From an uncultured Rhodospirillales bacterium (GTDB taxonomy: Bacteria > Pseudomonadota > Alphaproteobacteria > Azospirillales > Azospirillaceae): 47,671 bases of DNA. The DNA is taken from NCBI GenBank assembly GCA_903856295.1, contig CAIOBP010000155.1:1-47671 (forward strand), in the 5' to 3' direction. Below the pieces are notes generated by a model. It saw only the letters and a program-made list of their open reading frames with translations. It ran no database searches and was not told the DNA's origin. The position numbers and the translations under genes were made by a program. Shown in pieces: positions 25,437 to 32,831 of this stretch; the stretch's first letter is position 1, and each line of letters opens with the position of its first letter.

Positions 25437-27117
25437 AGACTCTCTCCCGGAATGCCTTGACGCCCAGCCGGGCGACGGTATCGATGAAGCGTTCGCCTTC
25501 GAGGCGCCAATCGAGATAGGCCGCGACCAGCCGCTCGATCTTGTCGGTGACCTCGTCATAGCCGACCGCCGGCCCGACCACGGCGCCGAGGGCGGCTTTC
25601 TCGTCGGCCGAGCCGCCGATGGTGATCTGGTAGGTCTCGACGCCGTGCTTGTCGACCCCGAGCACGCCGATATGGCCGACATGGTGATGACCGCAGGCGT
25701 TGATGCAGCCGCTCATCTTGATCTTGAGTTCGCCGATCAGGTGCTGGCGCTCGGGATCGGCGAAACGCTCGGAAATCTGCTGGGCCAGCGGGATCGAACG
25801 GGCATTGGCCAGCGCGCAATAATCCAGGCCGGGACAGGCGATGATGTCGCCGATCAGCCCGGCATTGGCGGTCTCGAGACCGTGCTTGCCGAGTTCGGTC
25901 CAGAGCGCATGCAACGCGTCGCGCCGGACATGGGCGAGCACCAGATTCTGCTCGTGGCTGACCCGGAGTTCGCCGAAGCTGAAGCGCTCGGCCAGATCCG
26001 CCACCGCCTCCATCTGCTCCGAGGTGGCATCGCCGGGAATGCCGCCGGCCGGCTTGAGGGAAATCGTCACCGAGGCGTAGCCGGGCTGACGATGCCGGAC
26101 GACATTGGTCTGAACCCAGCGCGCAAAGGCGGCGTCGCCGGTCATGGCCACCACGACGGACGGGACCTCGTCCGGCAACACCTCGAAGGGCGGCGGCGCG
26201 AAATGGGCGCGGATGGCGTCGACGATCGCGGACTCGAGCCGGTATTTCGGCCCCCGGATGCGCTCGAACTCGGCGTCGATCTGCTGACGCAGCTTGTCGA
26301 TGCCGACCTCGTGAACCAGAATCTTGATCCGCGCCTTGTAGATATTGTCGCGCCGGCCATACTGATTGTAGATGCGCAGCACCGCCTCGAGATAGGCCAG
26401 CAGATCGGCCTCGGGCAGGCCCTCGCGCAGCAGCTTGGCCAGGAACGGCGAGCGGCCGAGCCCGCCACCGACGTAAATGTCGAACCCGACCGCCCCGTCG
26501 GCCAACCGCCGCGCCCGGACCGCGACATCGTGAATGGCCAGCGCGGCGCGATCATGGGGGCTGCCGGTGATCGCGATCTTGAACTTGCGCGGCAGGAAGG
26601 TGAATTCCGGGTGCAGCGTCGACCACTGGCGCATGATCTCGGCGTAGACCCGCGGGTCCACCACCTCGTCCTCGGCGGCGCCGGCGAACTGGTCGGTGGT
26701 GACGTTGCGGATGCAATTGCCGCTGGTCTGGATGGCGTGCATGTCGACCTTGGCCAGATCGTCGAGAATCGCCGGCACATCGACCAGCTTGATCCAGTTG
26801 AACTGGAGATTCTGGCGGGTGGTGAAGTGGCCATAGCCGCGATCGTATTTGCGCCCGATCGCCGCCAGCTGACGCAGCTGCGCCGAACTCAGCACGCCAT
26901 AGGGCACCGCGACGCGCAGCATGTAGGCGTGCAGCTGCAGATACAGCCCGTTCATCAGCCGCAGCGGCCGGAACTCGGCCTCGGTCAGTTCGCCGGAAAT
27001 GCGGCGCTCGACCTGCCGGCGGAACTGCTCGACCCGCTCGGCCAGAAACCGCCGATCGATCTCGTCATAGTGGTACTGACCGGCTTGGTGATAGGGACCG
27101 GCTTGCAGATGGGTCAT
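25420..27117 (-). CDS. cysI: Sulfite/nitrite reductase hemoprotein (CysI-like)
   Basis: Six-electron reduction of sulfite to sulfide for cysteine synthesis. 565 aa with two nitrite/sulfite reductase ferredoxin-like halves. Siroheme and 4Fe-4S ligands are C427 and C433 (CPGLDYC) and C471 and C475 (SGCINACGHHH). N-terminal substrate-side residues lie in GHFTTRQNLQFNWIKL and TSGNCIRNVTTD. A nitrite-reducing role cannot be excluded by sequence alone, but the DUF2849/DUF934 context points to sulfite. No CysJ flavoprotein is present, so ferredoxin or another donor is likely. Siroheme precursors come from cobA nearby. Confidence 0.93.
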   Translation of the reverse strand: MTHLQAGPYHQAGQYHYDEIDRRFLAERVEQFRRQVERRISGELTEAEFRPLRLMNGLYLQLHAYMLRVAVPYGVLSSAQLRQLAAIGRKYDRGYGHFTTRQNLQFNWIKLVDVPAILDDLAKVDMHAIQTSGNCIRNVTTDQFAGAAEDEVVDPRVYAEIMRQWSTLHPEFTFLPRKFKIAITGSPHDRAALAIHDVAVRARRLADGAVGFDIYVGGGLGRSPFLAKLLREGLPEADLLAYLEAVLRIYNQYGRRDNIYKARIKILVHEVGIDKLRQQIDAEFERIRGPKYRLESAIVDAIRAHFAPPPFEVLPDEVPSVVVAMTGDAAFARWVQTNVVRHRQPGYASVTISLKPAGGIPGDATSEQMEAVADLAERFSFGELRVSHEQNLVLAHVRRDALHALWTELGKHGLETANAGLIGDIIACPGLDYCALANARSIPLAQQISERFADPERQHLIGELKIKMSGCINACGHHHVGHIGVLGVDKHGVETYQITIGGSADEKAALGAVVGPAVGYDEVTDKIERLVAAYLDWRLEGERFIDTVARLGVKAFRERVYGPAA

Positions 27118-27138
27118 GACCCGAAACTCCAGAAATAT

Positions 27139-27468
27139 CTATTGCTGCTGTCCCGCCTGAATCCCAAGATCGGCGCGGACGCTGGGGCCAAGGGAGCGAA
27201 TCAGCTCGCGCGGGCGGAGCGGCCGCACCCGGTCATCGCCCCGCACCACCTCGATCAGATAAGGCTCGACCACCACCCCGGCCGCCGCCGCGGCCTTGGC
27301 CCGTTCCAGCGCCGCTTCGGCCTCTTCCGCCCGCTCGAAAATCGTCGCGGCGGCGATCCGGTGGGCCCAGGAGTCGCCCGGCCCGAACCAGACCACGGCG
27401 CCGCTGTCGAGCCGGTTCGCGGTGATCACCCTCAGTCCTTCTGCAAAACCCTCTGCCGGCCGTGCCAT
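27139..27468 (-). CDS. DUF2849 family protein
   Basis: 109 aa, first gene of the sulfite reductase operon, 21 bases before cysI. The pattern RVITANRLDSGAVVWFGPG followed by a helical Glu/Ala-rich stretch and EPYLIEVV fits DUF2849, found upstream of cysI in many alphaproteobacteria. Its function is unknown. The 130 bp upstream of its ATG, before the AmrS stop, are AT-rich for this genome and are the likely operon promoter. Confidence 0.85.
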   Translation of the reverse strand: MARPAEGFAEGLRVITANRLDSGAVVWFGPGDSWAHRIAAATIFERAEEAEAALERAKAAAAAGVVVEPYLIEVVRGDDRVRPLRPRELIRSLGPSVRADLGIQAGQQQ

Positions 27469-27602
27469 GGCTGCCCTTTCCTCGCCGCACCCCGTCGCGG
27501 ATGCCTGATTTAAACTACAAAATGCGATACCGACAAGGCGAATCTTGATTTTTCATTTACCAATATGGCCTTGTGGTTTGCCCTGACAACCCCGCGCTCC
27601 GT

Positions 27603-28679
27603 TCAGGGAGCGGAGAACCGGACCGGCTGGCGGCGATTGCCCCAGCCCCCCGGTTTGGAGGCGTACACCCCGGCCAGCGGTACGCCGCAAAACCGGCAGG
27701 CGCCGCCGGGGGTCAGCTCCCAGGCGCTGAGGGCGTAGCCGCGACGCTCGATCAGGCGCACGCCGCAGCCCTGGCACCAAGTGCTTGCGCGTTCGGGGTC
27801 GTCGACATTCCCAAGATAGACATGATGTATGCCGGCGGCGCGGGCGATCTCGCGCGCCCGGACCAGGGTGGCCAGCGGGGTGTACGCGTGCCCGCTCAGC
27901 TTGTGGGCCGGGTGAAACGCCGAGAAGTGCAGCGGGACGTCGGGACCGAGGGTCTCGGCGATCCAGCGGCATTCGGCCTCGATCTCGCCGGGGCTGTCGT
28001 TTTCTCCGGGGATCAACAGCGTCGTGATCTCCAGCCACACCGAGGTTTCATGCCTGAGATAACGCAGGGTGTCGAGCACCGGCCCGAGTTCGGCCGAGCA
28101 TCGCGAACGGTAGAACGCCTCGGTGAAACCCTTGAGATCGACATTGGCGGCGTCGATGTCGCGGTAGAACGCGGCGCGCGGCTCGGGACAGACATAGCCC
28201 GCCGTGACCGCCACCGTACGGACGCCCCGGTCATGACAGGCCGCCGCGACATCGACGGCGTACTCGTGAAAAATCACCGGATCGTTGTAGGTGAAGGCGA
28301 CGCTGGCGCAGCCGAGCCGCTGGGCGGCGGCGGCAATGGTCTCGGGAGAGGCGGATTCGGCCAGGGTGTCGACCCGGCGCGAGGTGCTGACCTCCCAGTT
28401 CTGGCAGAACTTGCAGGTCAGGTTGCAGCCAGCGGTGCCAAAGGAGAGCACGGCGCTGCCGGGCAGAAAGTGATTGAGCGGCTTCTTTTCGATCGGATCG
28501 ACGCAAAAGCCGCTGGAGCGCCCGTATGTCGTCAGTATGACGGCGTCACTCCGGCGCTCGCGGACGAAGCACAGCCCCTGCTGGCCCTCGGCCAAGCGGC
28601 AATGGCGCGGACACAGGTCGCACTGAAGACGCCCATCGTCCCGCACATGCCAATATCGGGCAGGGAAAGCCGTACTCAT
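27603..28679 (-). CDS. amrS: AmmeMemoRadiSam system radical SAM enzyme
   Basis: 358 aa radical SAM protein. The cluster motif CNLTCKFC is preceded by FGTAG and followed by QNWEVS, as in the AmrS/PflA-related group. An N-terminal CDLCPRHCRL and a C-terminal pair of CxxC motifs (CQGCG and CRFCG) give additional metal sites. The family name comes from co-occurrence with AMMECR1 and Memo domain proteins; neither is seen in this window. The substrate is not established. It is divergent from the TPR glycosyltransferase across about 110 bp. Confidence 0.92.
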   Translation of the reverse strand: MSTAFPARYWHVRDDGRLQCDLCPRHCRLAEGQQGLCFVRERRSDAVILTTYGRSSGFCVDPIEKKPLNHFLPGSAVLSFGTAGCNLTCKFCQNWEVSTSRRVDTLAESASPETIAAAAQRLGCASVAFTYNDPVIFHEYAVDVAAACHDRGVRTVAVTAGYVCPEPRAAFYRDIDAANVDLKGFTEAFYRSRCSAELGPVLDTLRYLRHETSVWLEITTLLIPGENDSPGEIEAECRWIAETLGPDVPLHFSAFHPAHKLSGHAYTPLATLVRAREIARAAGIHHVYLGNVDDPERASTWCQGCGVRLIERRGYALSAWELTPGGACRFCGVPLAGVYASKPGGWGNRRQPVRFSAP

Positions 28680-28787
28680 GCCACTTCATCTCTTCGCGGC
28701 TCTGGAAAACCAGCCCGGTAAGGTACCATAACGTGAGCATGCCGGTCGCCCGCATTCCGGCGATGGCCGCCGACCCGAGGATGCCGC

Positions 28788-31016
28788 ATGCCCATGACCA
28801 CCGCCGAGACTCTCGAAACCGGGCTCCGTCATCACGAGGCCGGGCGGCTGGCCGACGCGGCGGCGGTCTACCAGCGGATTCTGACCACCGAGCCCGACCA
28901 CGCCGACAGCCTGCATCTGCTGGGGGTGGTCCATTTCCAGACCGGGCGCGCCGAGCTTGCGATTTCACATATCGCCCGCGCCATCGAGATCAACCCCGGA
29001 GTCGCGCCCTATCACAACAATCTGGCCAACGCCCTGTCGGCGCTCGGCCGCACCGCCGAGGCGATTCCGGCCTTTCAGGCGGCGCTGCACCTGCGCCCGT
29101 CCTCGGCGGAAATCCACTGCAACCTCGGCAACGCCCTCAAGGCCACCGGCCGGTTGGCCGAGGCGACCGATCATTACCGGCAGGCCTTGCGCCTCAAGCC
29201 CGATCTGCCCGAGGTCTGTTACAATCTGGCCAACGCCCGGCTCGAATCCGGCGACGGCCGCGAGGCGGAGCACTGGTATCGCGAGGCGCTGCGCCTGCGC
29301 CCGGCCTATCCCGAGGCGCTCTACAATCTGGGCAACGCCCTGGTCTCGCTGTGCCGGCTGAAGGAGGCCGAGGCCTGTTACCGCTCGGCCCTGGCCCTGG
29401 GTTCCGATCACGCGGAATGCCACAACAATCTCGGCACCGTGCTCCAGGAGTCGGGCCGGCTGAAGGATGCCGAGAGCTGTTACGCCAGCGCGCTGCGCCT
29501 CAAGCCCGACTATCCCGAGGCCCATTTCAATCTGGGCTGCGTCCACCAGACCCACAACCGGAACCAGGAGGCGATCGCCTGTTTTCGCCGTGCCCTGGCG
29601 CTTCAGCCCGATCATGGCGCCGCCCGCATCGCCCTCTGTATGGCCCAGTTGCCGATCCTCTATAGCGACGAAGCCGAAATCGCCCGCAGCCGGGCGGCCT
29701 ACGAGGCCGAGTTGCGGCGCCTCTGCCAGGAGGTCGAGCAGGGCCGGGGCGGCACCTCCCTCGCCGAAGCGGTCGGCACCAGCCAGCCCTTCTTTCTCGG
29801 CTACCAGGGCTTTTGCGACCGTGAGCTTCAAAGCCTCTATGGCACCATGGTCGCGCGCCTGCTGGCCGAGACCTGCCCGGTGGCCCAACCAAGGCCCCTG
29901 CCCCGCCCCGGCGAAAAAATCCGCCTCGGGCTGGTCAGCGGCTTTTTTCACGATCACACCATCTGGCGCCTGATGCTCTCGAGCTGGCTCAAGCAGATCG
30001 ACCGCAGCCGCTTCGAGCTGTTCTGCTATCACACCGGCCTCAAGCACGACGCCGATACCGACACCGCCGCCCGCCTCGCCGACCGTTTCGCCGAGGGCCG
30101 GCACAAGGGGGCGCGCTGGCGGGAGATCATCCTCGCCGACGCCCCCCACATCATCATCTATCCCGAAATCGGCATGGACGCGATGTCGGCCCATCTGGCC
30201 GCCCAGCGGCTGGCCGCCGTGCAATGCCTGTCCTGGGGCCATCCCGACACCACCGGCCTGCCGACCATCGATTACATGCTCAGCAGCGACCTGATGGAAC
30301 CCGAAAATGGCCAGGAGCATTACAGCGAAACCCTGGTCCGCCTGCCCAACCTGGGCACCTGTTACGAGCCCGGCCAGCACCGGCCGCTGGCTCTGGAGCG
30401 CGCCGAACTCGGCTTGCGCGCCTCGGCGACCGTCTATTGGTCGGGCCAGCCGCTCTATAAATATCATCCCCGGGACGACCGGGTCTTTCCGCGCATCGCC
30501 CGCGCGGCCGGGGATTGCCAGTTCGTGTTCATCGAGTTCGCCAAAAGCCGGCGGGTCACCGATCAATTCCGCCAGCGGCTGATCCGCGCCTTCGAGGCCG
30601 AGGGGCTGAGCTTCGAGGAGCACTGCGTCATCCTCCAACCCATGGCGCAAGACATGTTCATCGCCGCCGTCGGGCTGGCCGATGTGATTCTCGACACCAT
30701 CGGCTGGTCGGGGGGGCGCTCGACCCTGGATTGCCTGAGCCACGACCGGCCGTTCGTCACCCTGGCCGGGCCGCTGATGCGCGCCCGCCACACCGCCGCC
30801 ATCCTGACCCGAATGGAGGTGCCGGAGACCATCGCGACCAGCCCCGAGGACTACATCGCCATCGCCGCCCGCCTCGCCCGCGAACCGGACTGGCGCGCCG
30901 CCCTCGGCGCCAGAGTCCGCCAGAACAAGCACCGGGCGTTCAACGACCGCGACACCATCCGCGCCCTGGAGGATTTCCTCGGCCGGTGCATGCGGGAGTA
31001 CGCGCCGCCCCCCTAA
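28788..31016 (+). CDS. TPR repeat protein with O-GlcNAc transferase (SPINDLY/OGT-like) catalytic domain
   Basis: 742 aa. Residues about 8-285 are roughly eight tetratricopeptide repeats with the N-rich signatures NLGNALKATGRLAEA and NLANARLESGDGREA. From about 375 the GT41-type catalytic domain follows: IRLGLVSGFFHDHTIWRL, LAAVQCLSWGHPDTTGLPTID, YMLSSDLMEP, and ADVILDTIGWSGGRSTLDCL at the nucleotide-sugar site. It is likely a protein glycosyltransferase (N-acetylglucosamine or fucose); targets such as flagellin or secreted proteins are inference. GAGGAT precedes the ATG; a second ATG follows two codons on. Confidence 0.93.
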   Translation: MPMTTAETLETGLRHHEAGRLADAAAVYQRILTTEPDHADSLHLLGVVHFQTGRAELAISHIARAIEINPGVAPYHNNLANALSALGRTAEAIPAFQAALHLRPSSAEIHCNLGNALKATGRLAEATDHYRQALRLKPDLPEVCYNLANARLESGDGREAEHWYREALRLRPAYPEALYNLGNALVSLCRLKEAEACYRSALALGSDHAECHNNLGTVLQESGRLKDAESCYASALRLKPDYPEAHFNLGCVHQTHNRNQEAIACFRRALALQPDHGAARIALCMAQLPILYSDEAEIARSRAAYEAELRRLCQEVEQGRGGTSLAEAVGTSQPFFLGYQGFCDRELQSLYGTMVARLLAETCPVAQPRPLPRPGEKIRLGLVSGFFHDHTIWRLMLSSWLKQIDRSRFELFCYHTGLKHDADTDTAARLADRFAEGRHKGARWREIILADAPHIIIYPEIGMDAMSAHLAAQRLAAVQCLSWGHPDTTGLPTIDYMLSSDLMEPENGQEHYSETLVRLPNLGTCYEPGQHRPLALERAELGLRASATVYWSGQPLYKYHPRDDRVFPRIARAAGDCQFVFIEFAKSRRVTDQFRQRLIRAFEAEGLSFEEHCVILQPMAQDMFIAAVGLADVILDTIGWSGGRSTLDCLSHDRPFVTLAGPLMRARHTAAILTRMEVPETIATSPEDYIAIAARLAREPDWRAALGARVRQNKHRAFNDRDTIRALEDFLGRCMREYAPPP

Positions 31017-31099
31017 GGCGCTACGCGCTCTCGTCCAGCTCTGAGGCGCTATGCGCCCTCGTCCAGCCCTAAGGCGCTATGCGCCCTCGTCCAGCTTGG
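31016..31099. repeat. 28-bp tandem repeat, three copies, at convergent gene ends
   Basis: Three consecutive 28-base units starting AGGCGCTATGCGCCCTCGTC run from the TAA of the TPR glycosyltransferase into the 3' end of the convergent coiled-coil gene. The third copy encodes that gene's last residues KLDEGA and stop on the minus strand. Copies 2 and 3 differ at four positions, copy 1 by a few more. The period is not divisible by three, so the copies do not extend the protein. Confidence 0.85.
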
Positions 31100-31607
31100 T
31101 GATTTTGTAGCCCTGGGAGTCGTGGTAGACCTTTTCCAGTTCCTCGCGCGCCTCGGCCAGATTTTTCGCCCAGACCAGCACTTCCTGGGGCGTCTCCCAG
31201 ACCTGATCGATCGCCGCGGCGGCGGCCCCGCCCTTGGCCACATACTTGTTGACCACCAGCGCGATGAACGCCCGCCGGCCCTTGACCTCCTGACCGATCA
31301 GCCGCAACACCCGGTCGGGCGACTCCTGCTTCGCGGCCACCACCCTTCTGAGATGGGCGCGCTTGGCCGCCAGTTCCCTGACCTTGCCCTCAAGGGCGCT
31401 CAAAACCTTGCGCCGTTCGTCGGCACGGGCGAAAAGATCGCGCTCGAAGGCGCTGCGGCGATTGATCAGCGCCTCCAACTCGTCGCTTCTGGAATCGCGC
31501 CGAACCATGCCGACCAGCACGCGGCCGATCAGCAAACCGGAGGCGAAGGCGAAGGCGGAAAAGGCTCCGGCCACCACGAGGCCTTCGATGAAACGTTCAG
31601 CTCCCAT
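31077..31607 (-). CDS. Membrane-anchored coiled-coil protein, unknown function
   Basis: 176 aa from the ATG giving MGAERFIEGL. One helix (about 5-30, GLVVAGAFSAFAFASGLLIG) is followed by a long charged helical stretch (about 35-95) of coiled-coil character, for example RRSAFERDLFARADERRK. No named domain is recognised. It is the last of four minus-strand genes that start with the pseudokinase; the gaps to its neighbours are 70-90 bases. Like the pseudokinase and its 184 aa partner it is membrane-bound, which supports a shared complex (inference). Confidence 0.7.
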   Translation of the reverse strand: MGAERFIEGLVVAGAFSAFAFASGLLIGRVLVGMVRRDSRSDELEALINRRSAFERDLFARADERRKVLSALEGKVRELAAKRAHLRRVVAAKQESPDRVLRLIGQEVKGRRAFIALVVNKYVAKGGAAAAAIDQVWETPQEVLVWAKNLAEAREELEKVYHDSQGYKITKLDEGA

Positions 31608-31693
31608 GCCCTGACGACACGCCCCCGACCTTCGGCGACCTGGGGCCCTTCCCCGGAACCCCACCGGAACCGACGGCCCGGACCCCGATACTA

Positions 31694-32206
31694 TCAGCCA
31701 TCGAACCGGAACAATACCTCCCGGTTGCCATAGCTGTTGCTGCGAACCACCGACCAGCGATGAAATCCGACCAGAGGACGACCGAGATCGGCCTGGGTTC
31801 CTCCGGCAAGTTCGAAAAGATCGCACTCGCAATCGTCGCGGTTGCGATTGCGGAAGGCTTTCAGATACAGCCGGCCATCGGAGCCGGCGCAGAGCACCGC
31901 CTTGACGAAGCTGGCATCCGAGTCCCAGGCGATGGTCTCGACACTGTGCTCGACCTCGATCAGATACTCCGCGAGCGCCACCACCAGACGGTCATCGGTC
32001 AGCATCGCCCCCAAGGCCGGCGTCTGCCCGCCCCGCCCAGCCACCGCCGGGTCGAAAATGCGCACGACATTGTGCCGGCCGTCGCTGTGGCGAACCTTGA
32101 GCAGGATGGCGGTGTTCCCGCTGCCATCCAGGGAGTGATCGAGAAACAGCGTCCCCGGCCGAACCTCGCCAAAGGGAACGAACGCTCCGAATCCACAGGC
32201 ATTCAT
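31694..32206 (-). CDS. Hypothetical protein, 170 aa, in pseudokinase operon
   Basis: No family recognised. The ATG (MNACGFGAFVPFGEV) has an excellent GGAGG seven bases upstream, which fixes the start. The sequence is soluble and beta-rich in appearance, with HSLDGSGNTAILLKVRH, DSDASFVKAVLCAGSDGRLY and a C-terminal WSVVRSNSYGNREVLFRFD, resembling a sandwich or barrel fold with no signal peptide. A DCECD motif could bind metal but is weak evidence. It lies 70 bases after the 184 aa membrane protein on the same strand. Confidence 0.75.
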   Translation of the reverse strand: MNACGFGAFVPFGEVRPGTLFLDHSLDGSGNTAILLKVRHSDGRHNVVRIFDPAVAGRGGQTPALGAMLTDDRLVVALAEYLIEVEHSVETIAWDSDASFVKAVLCAGSDGRLYLKAFRNRNRDDCECDLFELAGGTQADLGRPLVGFHRWSVVRSNSYGNREVLFRFDG

Positions 32207-32276
32207 GACGCAACCTCCAAGAAGAACCGGCAGCCCCCTAGATAAGTGGGGGCATCCGCGATTTGTCCAAGAGAAT

Positions 32277-32831
32277 TCAGGCCTTGGCCTGCCCCGATGG
32301 CGCCCCCAGCGACTGCGCCTGCGCCGAGGCCTTGTTCTTCTCCAGCAACGCCTCGTCGCTGATCGCGACATCCGGCCCCCACTCCTCGGTCAGCTCCGCC
32401 TTTTTGGCGGTCAGAACCTCGATGCGGGACTCTGCGCGCATCACCTCGAAGTTGGTCACGATCGGCGGAATCAAGAAGTAGAGCGCCCACCCCACCGCCG
32501 CCGCGCCGTACATCACCAACCAGGTCAACGGATCGCCCAGCAGGTGCATTGCCGCCTGCATGGTGTGCTGGTGTTTCCACATGTCCATGGCGAAGGGCAG
32601 GATGCCGCAAACATTGATCGGCGCCACGGTCATCGACGCGCTTTTCGCCGGATCGCGGTCGGCGACGTAGGCGACCAGCGAGGGAATCATGCCGACGGCG
32701 GCCAGCACCGTCGTCGGCATCGCGAACAGCACCGCCGGGGTCACCACCAGCAGAAAGGTGACGAACGCACCGCCACCACCGCCACTGGCCTTGTGCGGCT
32801 TCTTCTTGCCGTGGGACTTGCCATCCGTCAT
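32277..32831 (-). CDS. Two-helix membrane protein with C-terminal coiled coil, coupled to pseudokinase
   Basis: 184 aa. A basic His/Lys/Gly-rich N-terminus (MTDGKSHGKKKPHK) precedes a long hydrophobic region at about 22-56 and a second at about 102-126; the remainder (130-184) is a charged helix, VMRAESRIEVLTAKKAELTE, likely coiled-coil and cytoplasmic. No database family is recognised. Its ATG overlaps the pseudokinase stop (ATGA), so the two are made together, probably in fixed ratio. Confidence 0.8.
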   Translation of the reverse strand: MTDGKSHGKKKPHKASGGGGGAFVTFLLVVTPAVLFAMPTTVLAAVGMIPSLVAYVADRDPAKSASMTVAPINVCGILPFAMDMWKHQHTMQAAMHLLGDPLTWLVMYGAAAVGWALYFLIPPIVTNFEVMRAESRIEVLTAKKAELTEEWGPDVAISDEALLEKNKASAQAQSLGAPSGQAKA

